Made by a program: the position numbers and the translations under genes. Source: Rotaria sordida (lineage: Eukaryota > Rotifera > Eurotatoria > Philodinida > Philodinidae). From it: a DNA stretch of 64,000 bases. Where the stretch lies: NCBI GenBank assembly GCA_905250125.1, contig CAJNOL010000150.1:124001-188000 (forward strand), read 5' to 3'. A model generated the notes under the pieces. That model saw nothing but the letters and a program-made list of their open reading frames with translations. It searched no databases and was not told the DNA's origin. Below, one piece after another: positions 54,754 to 64,000 of the stretch (the stretch's first letter is position 1; each line of letters starts with the position of its first letter).

Positions 54754-57102
54754 TTAATTAGATATCATTATTATATTTATCTAAAATTAATATAGATCTT
54801 TCACAATTAAATAATATTATTTTTAATGTTGAATTCCAAATAGTATAGACTATTTTTGATCACGCTTACGCACTTTGCGTACGTTCCTATCTTTTCTTAT
54901 TCGATGAATACATTTCGAAGGCAGGAAGTCATTTCTTCGATGTTCTTTCAGTCCGGATAGAATTATGAGATGCTTCAACATGCGTTTCATGGAGATTTGC
55001 ACTCCATTACATAGATGTATGCTAGAGCGCACGAATGGCGCGAGACAATTCCGTCTATCTCAGATATATATATATATATAGAAAGAGAAAAATAAATATT
55101 CTTATTAAAATTTGTACTAACTTTTGTAGTGAAATAATTTATCATAGTACATTATGTAATATATTACGATTAATATTTTAATTTATATCTTATAATCTAT
55201 TAGCTGTTTATAGAAACTTGAAGTTTTTCTATATAATATGTTTTATATTGAATATTTTTTTTCTAATCGTTTAGCTGTCATATATTGAATCTGATCAATT
55301 GTGAATAATTGATATATTATTCAAATGGAAAAGAAACTGAGAAGATTAATCTGAACATTATCATTAACGCAAGACTATCTATCATTCTTTTTTTTTCTTC
55401 TTCTTTCTCTTTCTCTAGCATTTATGCTGAATTTATATTTAGCAATCACATCCATGGAATGCACATCTTTTCTAGTTGTCAAATACAAAAAATAAAAAAA
55501 AGAACTAAGAAAATGAGAAGAAGTACAAAAAAATGAATTACACAATAATCAGTATAAAAAACTAGAAATTATATTTTGATATGTAAATAAATCTCTTTTA
55601 AATGAATTGTTTAGACGACTCTTAAAAAGAGAAAAGTGAGTTCTTGACACATAATTGGCCAAGACGGAGAGCAACTAATGTACTTGTTTTTTTTTTCTGA
55701 AAACGGCTTGAAAATATAATCATTATTTCTTGAGATTAAACGACCGTATAACAAATTATAGAGAAAAACCTTAATACATTTGCTATTGGCTTAACAGAGT
55801 CAATTAATTCTCGTTTTTTTTTCTATTATTGTAAATAAGGCGGATCAATGATAAGAAGAAGATGATGAAAAAAAGAAAGAAAGAAAATTCTCTTCTCTCT
55901 TCGGGTTTCTTTTTCTATTCAGTTTTGAAGCCTTCATTATTCATGAAGCCCTTCCAAACATGGGAACCCAAACGGATGTCCGTCTTAAATAAGCTATGCT
56001 CTTTCGAGGTAACTATATATAGTATACAATCTTCTCGTTCTATCATCATTATCATGATGAATACACATTTATATCCACATTTTTAGTCGAATAGAAGCAT
56101 GAACTTTTCAGAATATATAGTATATAAATATTTGATAAAATAGTCAATATCGAAAGAACAAAAGAAAAGAAAAGAAAAAGAAAATGAATTCATTATAAAT
56201 TATATACTTACACAATTCTTTTCATTGTATGCTTGTTGATGTTAATGTCTTATAGCTTCTATCCTATCTGATTATGATGCTAGCGCTTGTCTTTGTGAAC
56301 ATGCACGCAAAAACAAAAAAACGCGAGTTTGAGAAGCGAACAATTCTTTCTTCTTTTTTTTTTCTTTCTTGTCTTACTACTGCGGATGCACAATGATAAA
56401 AAAAAACCGAGAGAATATAAGACGAAGAAGAAGAAGAAGAAAATCTCTGGAATTTATTATGTCAACGCTGCGCTTGTCATCATCGTTATTGAAACCGAAA
56501 AAGAAAGGGATGTTATTATATGCATGTATAGATGTTCAAAATTTATCTACATTTGATGGATTTCTACAATCATCATCATTACTATTGGTATTATCCGTAT
56601 AAAAATTATGATTTTGTTCGACGATAATAAATATAAAAGAAAAGAATCCTTAAAGTCTTGCCTCAAATGATTTGCGCTGTTGCCATATGAATGAATGACG
56701 AGTGAGTTGTTTCCCGCTCTCTTTCTTTCTTGTTCTTCTCTTTCTGTCTTTGGATTGCCGTCATAAAAACTAGTGAGAAAATATTGAACATGGCAACATT
56801 GGATGCTTTCTCTTTCTTAATGGCAAACGAGTGTGCGCTACAATGAATAAGAAGTCGCTATACGTAGGCAGCGCCAATAGTATGTAGATTTAGATACTGA
56901 GAGCGAGAATAAGAGAGCTAACGCAAGTATGAATAAAAGAAAAAGGATAAGACAAAAAATGTCTAATAAATTTTTGTATGCGTGGTTAAAACTAAACATC
57001 GTTGTTGTCTCGATAGTCATGAATATATGAAGACGAAGGCGAGAATAAAAGAGCCTATCAGGCTTAACTGAATGTGTTGCACACCCATCCTCTCGGAACC
57101 AT

Positions 57103-57105
<3 letters not shown>

Positions 57106-57149
<44 letters not shown>
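57106..57149. repeat. (TC)n microsatellite
   Basis: More than 40 bp of almost perfect TC dinucleotides in non-coding DNA. Confidence 0.9.
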
Positions 57150-57153
<4 letters not shown>

Positions 57154-58544
57154 TTTCTTTTTTATCTATGTTAGTTTTCTTTATTGAACATCTATTCCGC
57201 TGAGTTGTTGCTTCATCTAACATCAAGCACGAAAAATATCGTTAAGAATACACAACTACACATCCACATACATACAGCAGTCAACATTGACACACTATCG
57301 GTTGTGTATGTTTGTTAATAACCTGAAGAAAATTGCTTGTTTTATTTTAAGGAAAACATCATCATAAAAATAATTTAAAAGAAAAGGATTGTTAGCAATT
57401 ATAAATTCATTGAAAATTCTATTAGAAAATTTTGACATATTATTTATTGTAGTAGGTGCCGATTAAAAATGATTGTTTCATTCGTTTTCCTTGTTTGTAC
57501 GATAATTCAATTATCTATTCAACAATTGATTTTTTTTATTATTTATATGTATATCATTATCATTAATTATATTCTTCTTATACATAAATAAATATATAAC
57601 AATTTATAGATTAAAAAAATATTATAAAAAAATTATACAAGATTCTGTTCATATTTAACATATACAAAGGATCAATATTATCTTTTATTTATCATAAATA
57701 GATTTGAATAAATTATAAACAATTAAAAACAATTATTCAAATCGAATAAATTTTCATTGATATTGAATATTGTATACAAAAATTTATTAGATAACTGTCT
57801 AAATAAGTTTAACAAGTAATATGAAATAAAAAAATCTGTATTATATATATCTTTTACAATACAAATAAATAAGAAATTTATATTATTATATATATCAAAA
57901 TAGATTGACAACCTTAATTTAGTATGTTGATTAAATTTTTTTTAATCGGATGATTGAAAATGAAGTTGACATGCAAAAGCAATATTCGGAAATCTAAATG
58001 TAAGTTCAGTTAGTCAAAAAATATCAATGTCAACGTCTAATTGTCAAAGTTCATTAATCTGATAAAACTCATGATCAATGTAATCTAGAATAGCAATATA
58101 TTATTCAACATTGATTTCAACAAGAAATAATGAAATATCTTTATTCTTGATTAATATTTTATATCTGCTATCAACATAAATAATAATTTCTATTTTAATA
58201 TCAAATTGATAAATACTTATGGATTAGTTTTATGAAAATGTATAACTATGATCAGAAGAAAAAAACAAAGATTTTATAATTTAAACAATATAAATGATTT
58301 CAATAATTATAATCATCTATAGAATACATGCTGTTTGTCGTTTAGTATCTTGTGTGGGACAGTAGGCGGTAAATCTTTTTTCTCTGTTCTTTCCGATCAA
58401 ATCAAATAATTCAATTAGTGTCGATATTTATTTCAATTAAAAAAACATTTTTTTTTATATGGGCCATTTCAGAAAAATTGGAACATATCTACCGTCCATT
58501 TGACTTTGATTTTTGACAAGGTTTATTTTCTGAATAAGTTCCAA

Positions 58545-59055
58545 AAAACATCCTCTTACGGGGACCTCCCACCTCTTCGAGGTTTCTTGAGAACAGTTCG
58601 ATGAAAATTTTTGAAACTTTCAGGATAAATAGATCTTGATGAGTAGGCCAAACGTTGCTATAGACTCAAAACTCCTAAACGCTTTCATCCGGGAGATATT
58701 GACAAATCAAAGGTCAAAAATGGTTGAAGTTTTCGTCTCGCAAATGGCTACACTACGTTTTTCAGGGCTGACATTTTTTTTTGTGGCAACTAGAAACAAA
58801 TATGGGTGTGTCTTTTTCTTTTCTTTTGAAAAATATTGTTCCTGGAACTCACGAGAAACAAAACGCCGGAGGCACTATCAAAAAATCATTAAGAAAAGCT
58901 TTCGTTTTGGATGTTGCTAATTATCCCTAAAAAATGTTTGAGCCCAATCGGCTTTACCGTTTAGGAGAAAAAGGGGGGAAACTTTCATTTTTTGTTTGAA
59001 AATCTACTTTTTGAGAAAAACGCAAAGAAAGTTGCACTTTTTGGCTTTTTTAGTA
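58545..59055 (-). repeat. Dispersed repeat, about 500 bp, copy B (inverted)
   Basis: Degenerate reverse-complement copy of 25115-25620: CGAGGTTTCTTGAGAAC, TAGACTCAAAACTCCTAAA and CGCAAAGAAAGTTGCACTTT are the clearest blocks. It carries insertions relative to copy A. Confidence 0.6.
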
Positions 59056-60096
59056 CAAAGTTGAGCATTTAACATATAAAAAGATGGTTTAGTCTTCTTA
59101 AAATGTGCTCATTAGATGGAGGACATCTACATCTATATAACAAACACAAAAAATAAAAACAAAAAAACTGAAAATTTTGGGTTGGGAAAGCGGTTCCCTG
59201 AAAAACTGGTTTTCTAGAGATTGTGAAGAAGGATTGGTACCGTTTAAAAATCGTTTTGAACTTCTCATTCGATTATAAGAGCATTTTTCATTTGTATATT
59301 TGTACTTCATCACGTTGTTAACGAAAAGTAAATCGTTTTTTTCTTTTTGAAAAATCTAGGCATTCTCAGAAGAAAACTTTCGATAGAGATTTGTAGCCAC
59401 AAAAGTTGTCGATAGAATATATTATTTAGTTTTCAAAAATGATGTCTCAATTCGAAATTTTTTTAAAATCAAAAATGCATAAATTGAAAGTCGATATTCT
59501 TTCTCATGCTACGTCCCTAACGTTTGCTTTTTATCGATAACTTCTCTGAACCAGGATCTTTAGCGCTGATTTTTTCGGGGTATTTAGAGTAACTTAACAT
59601 ACATATAAAATATCAAAAATAGCTCTTAAAAAGTTCATTAATCCTGAGATATACGTGTTTTAATTTTGTAATCACTTTTTATTGGTTATCAAATCGATAC
59701 AATCGATCATTTGATTCAAATAGTATTACAATGAACTTTTTTTTTCTCGATCGGATGACTAATACAAGAAAAAAAGAAGAAGCAATATTTGACTTTTTTT
59801 CTTTTTTTTACTTTTCAATACTTTCATTCTTTGCTTCTTGCCACTCTACCGACCTGCCTACGAGTAAACATAGAGTATTGCTTTGTTTCTATTGACAAAC
59901 GTTTTTATTTTTTTTTTCTTCTTTGCTTATTCTACCACTTTTTTATTGTACACGAATTAAACAAGAAGAAAAAAAAAAGAAAGAGACGACAAACTTTTTT
60001 CAACTGATGTACTTATTTCGGACGAATATTAAAACGTTTAATTTAATAAGAAATAAAAAAGATTTATAAGTATTTATAAATTTTCTTAAAATTAGA

Positions 60097-61512
60097 ATGA
60101 CTGACACGTTCACTCCACGAAAATCAAAAATTAATTATGATCGTCATCAATCACCACCAATTATTAATAATGATCGATATACACCGCCATCATTTGAAGA
60201 TTCCAATAGAAAAAAACCAGAAACATATCATCTTGGAGCAAAAAATAATCAGAAACCAATAGATAATGAACCACCATTTCGATCATCTTCACCACCAATT
60301 GAAAATTCTTATCCATCTTCAAGTAATGGTCCTGAATTGTATCATCTGAAAAACGTAGAAAATGATAATGAAATTCATAATCGTCGTTCATCATCAGCAT
60401 TTAGTAACAATAATCGAGTTTCACCAATGCCTCTTCAAGATTCTACTGGACGTAAATCAGAAATGTATTATTTAAAAACACTTGATGATAATATTAGACA
60501 AACCCCACCTATTCATAACAATAATTATGAAAAACCTACATTTAATGATGATAGAATGATTTATGATGATCATAATCAACAAAAAGTTACTGTATATGTT
60601 TTAAAAGCAACAGAGCAAGAAAATCTACCATTATCACATATACAACGTACTCCATCTCCTGTAAGTTAAGAATATCTTCTATCTATTGAACTTATTTTAA
60701 TAGTTGATGCAAAAATCACGTGTTCGAACACTAAAATTATTAACCTGAGTTATTCCGCTGTTTTTGAAGAATGAGTTAATGAACAACTCTATCAAATGTA
60801 TTACAGTTGACAGAGCAGGACGATTATGAGAGGCGACTTTCCTCAATATTTTCTAGAAGGAAACATTTAGAAGTTTTGAGCCTATGACCAGTTTTCTTCT
60901 ACTCATCAAAATCTATCTATTCTGAAAATTTCAAAGCTTTTCGATGCAGTGTTTTCCAAGTGTCGAAAATAGAGAGGTGCGAGTCCTTCTAGATGTGGAC
61001 TCGGATTCGGATCCATAATTTTACTTTTTTTTCGGGTCCAGTTACACGTTTATCTGGATCCGCTGCTTTCCAGATGAGAAATCCATCAACAAGATATAAC
61101 TGTATGTTGAGTTTTTTTTCTGAGAGTGGCGAATAAATAGCTCAAATTTTGATCCATTACTTGTTCAAGTACACGAAGGATACTACGTATTGTTGGAAAA
61201 AACCTCGAATTTGGCCGCGGTCAGGTTCGGGTCCACGAAAATATGAACCTACAGCTTCCTAGTCGAAAAGGAATTTTCTTCAATCTAAAAATTTTTTTAT
61301 TTCTTTAGATTGTTCTCACCAATAGATCAGAACCTGTTTCAAATAAAACTGTCAGTTATAGTGATAGAGTCGATGGGCTAAATAAACGAAATCAATATCC
61401 AGCTGTACTTACTACTGTACCGACAACTGTTCGCCATGTACCATTATCACACTCAAAAGCATCACAAAGTATTCAACGAAGTATGATGAAATATCGATTC
61501 AATGGCTATTGA
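60097..61512 (+). CDS. Small disordered protein with repeated YxL motif, unknown
   Basis: Two exons, 60097-60660 and 61309-61512 (255 aa), separated by a 648-bp intron that carries a hAT-type MITE and a repeat fragment. The product is Pro/Ser/Asn-rich and probably disordered. A short motif recurs about every 45 residues: KPETYHLGAKN, GPELYHLKNVEN, KSEMYYLKTLDDN, KVTVYVLKATEQEN, each followed by a Pro/Ser/Asn-rich spacer. The C-terminus is basic (SIQRSMMKYRFNGY). I do not recognise the family. The spaced Y-x-L motifs suggest repeated docking sites. It ends tail-to-tail with the minus-strand gene at 61690. Confidence 0.7.
60830..60962 (+). repeat. Fragment of the 500-bp dispersed repeat
   Basis: Similar to about 25485-25615 in the same orientation (AGGAAACATTTAGAAGTTTTGAG, TCTACTCATC). 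It lies directly left of the MITE at 60970, which seems to have inserted at its edge. Confidence 0.5.
60970..61261. mobile_element. hAT-type MITE in intron
   Basis: 292 bp with a perfect 8-bp flank duplication GTCGAAAA (60962-60969 and 61262-61269). Left end TAGAGAGGTGCGAG; the right end is only weakly complementary. Subterminal CGGGTCC/GGACTCGG words resemble the other hAT-type elements. A truncated relative lies at 3394-3640. Confidence 0.7.
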
Positions 61513-61689
61513 GATCTTTTTCTTCTTTTTTTTTTTTTTTCTTTATTCATATTTATTTATATATAAATACAAATACAAGCGAGAGAAAAAGAAAACCAAA
61601 GCCCGGTGATAATAAAAATAAATCATTGTTTTTTCTCAAAACTGATATTTGAATTTTTAAAACATTATTGATTTAATACGATATTTAAA

Positions 61690-62533
61690 TCAGTTTTTTT
61701 TTTCAATAAGATGATCTTTTTCATTCGAATTATCATAACGTTGACTTAATTCAAATAGATTTAATACAGAAACCTATGAGATAAAATATTTAGCAAAAAA
61801 CAAAATTTTTATCTAAAAGAAAGAAAAAAAAACTTACAGATCTTGATGGAACTGATGGAAGTTTTAAAATCGATGGTGGTTGAGTTAATCGAGGATTAGT
61901 TGAACCTATTTTTATTCAAAAAACAAAAAAAAAATCAAGGAAGAAATAATTCATGTTTTTTTATATTTACCAACAGAATGAAAAAATTGATAAGCTCTTG
62001 GGTTAAAAACATTACCCGAACGAAAAGGCATAAAAACAGCAGGTAAACATAAATCTAAAAGAAACAAAAAACAGAGAGAGAAACAGAACTACTCAATTTC
62101 TTTTTTTTTTGTTTTTGTTTTACCATCATCACATTCATTATTTTCTTTCGATTTATGTAAACGATGTTGAATTTCCATTTGACGTTCATTTGCTAACGCA
62201 GTTTCTTGTTCAACTTTAGCAATTAATTGTTGACGATGTGTTATACTTCGTTGTAAGTACATGTGATAACGATCAAGAAACTTTAAGCAAAAAAAAAATG
62301 GACTTTGTGTTCTATAATTTTTTTAACACAATTCGAAGCCATGACATCTTACTCAAATAGGATATGGTTTCTTATGACGAAAAGCATGATGTAAACAAAG
62401 AAAATGTATGTATTATTTCAAGAGATGAAACCTTTTTATTTTTCTTGTTATATGTTTTCATTTTGATTGGAATATAGAATAGATGATTGAGATTAAATAA
62501 CAAATGGTGTAAAAATCTTACTATGATTGACAT
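61690..62533 (-). CDS. Small multi-exon protein with helical N-terminus, unknown
   Basis: Five exons on the minus strand: 62533-62522, 62280-62124, 62054-61971, 61905-61838, 61773-61690; 134 aa. All phases join. Residues of about 5-50 are helical and charged (FLDRYHMYLQRSITHRQQLI, then AKVEQETALANERQMEIQHRL). A segment with FMPFRSGNVFNPRAYQFFHS follows, then Pro-rich LTQPPSILKLPSVP and a short acidic/basic tail. The compact exon structure and fixed-looking motifs suggest a conserved small protein (perhaps a ciliary/axonemal type), but I cannot name it. Exon 1 codes only MSII and is the least certain part. A hAT-type element starts 65 bp upstream of this ATG. Confidence 0.65.
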
Positions 62534-62598
62534 ATTTCTCGTTTAAAAAGTAATTAATTAAAATTTACTATTAATTAAGAAGAAAATAAAGTTTAGAT

Positions 62599-63707
62599 CA
62601 GGAGATGCTGGTGAGTGATTTTTTTTTGACCCGACCCACTTGATGGGTTGAGCGATATTTTTTTCGGCCCGTGGGCTACTCCACGGATTGGCGATTCTTC
62701 AACTCGTCACGGGCTACCCGCGGGTTAATGCAAATTTAATTGCGATAGTATTTATAAAAAATTCACAAGTTTAGTAAATCGATACATTCGTTTTTTTGTA
62801 TTCGTTTTATTAAAACAAATGTACCATTAAAATATTATCTTTTATTTCTGAGTACATCCATAAATATTACAAAATTAGAAGTTTAGCTCAGGGAGATAAA
62901 GAGTCTAGTGAAAGTAATAACATATGTTCATGTTCACAATTTAAAAAAAGTGACAGCTCCTATTATGATGATAATAATAACAGCTGTTCAAAAAAATTGA
63001 GAATTAGATAGACTATATATCATTCATTCCCGTTTTGTAAACTGGTCGAACTAATAACAAGTTTTTCAATAAGCTTGGTTTTGTACGTGATTTGCGAGTA
63101 CAATAAACAAGAACAACTTGAGGAAACTATCTTTCGACAGTAACTGAACTCGTTAGAAAAGTTTGACTGAGGTATTGACTACAAACTATAATAAAAAGTG
63201 ATACACGTACGAAAAGACAGATTCTTTTGTTGCGTCACTCTGCTCGAAAAAACCAAAAAGACAAAACAAATAGGAAAAATATTAAGAAAAGATGAAACGA
63301 ACAGGGAAAATGTGAAGATGCAAAAAAAAATACCATCGAATTTAGTATGTTATGCAAGCAAGTTCCGAAAGAGAAGCGCATTCATGTATCTGTATGCTTC
63401 GAAACAATTAGATGAACGACTAGAATCAAGATATAGTCAATACAAATGATTGAAAGAATTTTGCTGTTAAAGTAAAAATTAGTGGGAAAGACAAAACTAA
63501 TCATCGGGGAAAGTTAGAAATGAAACGAATGCGTGCGTAAATCTATGTAGAAAAAAAAATTAAAGATGAAAAGCAAAATTCATAAACGGGTTGAGCCTGT
63601 GGATTCACATAAAAATATAACCCGTGATCCGTCAGAGGTCTAATCCGGCCCGCGGGTTACGGATCGGGCGGGTTGAAGCAAAACGGGCTAACCCGCCAAC
63701 ATCTCTG
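62599..63707. mobile_element. hAT-type non-autonomous element next to a gene start
   Basis: 1109 bp flanked by a perfect 8-bp duplication GTTTAGAT (62591-62598 and 63708-63715). Left end CAGGAGATGCTGGTGAG and reversed right end CAGAGATGTTGGCGGGT are imperfect inverted repeats. Both ends are rich in CGGGTT/AACCCGCC words. The interior is AT-rich; a Ser/Lys-rich frame near 62886-63010 and an 83-codon frame at 63198-63449 show no transposase motif. Confidence 0.85.
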
Positions 63708-63715
63708 GTTTAGAT

Positions 63716-64000
63716 ATATCTTTTTTCCTATATTCTAAAAACTCTGATTTATAATATATAGAAACTTTAGTTATTTGACTTATTTGAAATAATGAAAGCT
63801 TACAGCAAAGATTATATATGATAACATATGAATTCTGAATATTTGATTTTCTTTTCCTTCTAAAAGATTACTATATATGATCAAATTCATCTATTGTGAA
63901 GCCTCAAAAGACTATCATTCTCTGCTGTATTTTGTTAGATCAATTTTAAAAGCGCCTTCTCAAGTCAAATGAACTATAAATCATTACAATTTACATTTTT
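63716..64000. other. Right edge, no feature seen
   Basis: About 285 bp of AT-rich DNA after the hAT-type element; nothing recognisable. Confidence 0.4.

Larger units (their letters stand above)
54754..60096. other. Gene-free 5.3-kb region
   Basis: No exon with support. It contains a (TC)n microsatellite at about 57106-57149, an AT run at about 55066-55080, the inverted dispersed repeat copy at about 58545-59055, and several purine-rich runs. The rest is AT-rich with nothing I can name. Confidence 0.5.

Noticed and set aside
62345..62400. Extra exon of the small minus-strand gene encoding HHAFRHKKPYPI
   Set aside because: No AG acceptor precedes it in a usable position and it runs into TGA before the GTAAG donor. 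Direct joining of exon 1 to the FLDRYHMY exon keeps phase.

Overview
The window looks like nuclear DNA of a small animal, most probably a bdelloid rotifer. The reasons are: strongly AT-rich DNA, many short GT-AG introns (about 50-80 bp), metazoan gene content (Par-3, METTL18, UBOX5, NOG1, a Kv channel), tight same-strand gene pairs with splice acceptors directly before the downstream ATG (as expected for spliced-leader trans-splicing, known in bdelloids), and a short TGTGGG-like tract resembling the Adineta telomere unit. The phylum is an inference; nothing was searched. All exon models were made by eye, checking phase across each junction.

Layout. 1-7750 (+): the C-terminal exons of NOG1/GTPBP4, complete UNG (uracil-DNA glycosylase), a UBOX5-like U-box protein and METTL18 (histidine methyltransferase). 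7751-11088: gene-free, with a long foldback. 11089-21419 (-): a poly-Q/coiled-coil protein of unknown function, a Shaker-type Kv channel, and a Goliath/RNF13-type PA-TM-RING ubiquitin ligase. 21420-26748: gene-free and repeat-bearing. 26749-34219 (-): an 18-exon Par-3 polarity scaffold with NTD, three PDZ domains and the aPKC site. 36009-39310 (+): a gene whose splicing joins an N-terminal CBM21 (glycogen-targeting type) domain to a complete USP deubiquitinase. 40511-48945 (+): three tandem syndapin-like F-BAR genes without SH3, the third a pseudogene. 49498-51397: a hAT-type transposon carrying a nested, decayed mariner. 52606-54753 (-): a possible MATH-like beta-sandwich/coiled-coil protein. 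60097-61512 (+) and 61690-62533 (-): two small convergent genes of unknown function. 62599-63707: another hAT-type element beside the start of the last gene.

The genes do not form one pathway. Ubiquitin-related genes recur (UBOX5, RING ligase, USP), but this may be chance. The most notable points are the CBM21-USP fusion, three same-strand gene pairs that look operon-like (UBOX5-METTL18 is only 18 nt apart), the F-BAR array with differing intron content and promoter/3' flank duplication, and four hAT-type insertions recognised by 8-bp target duplications (three perfect, one 7/8).
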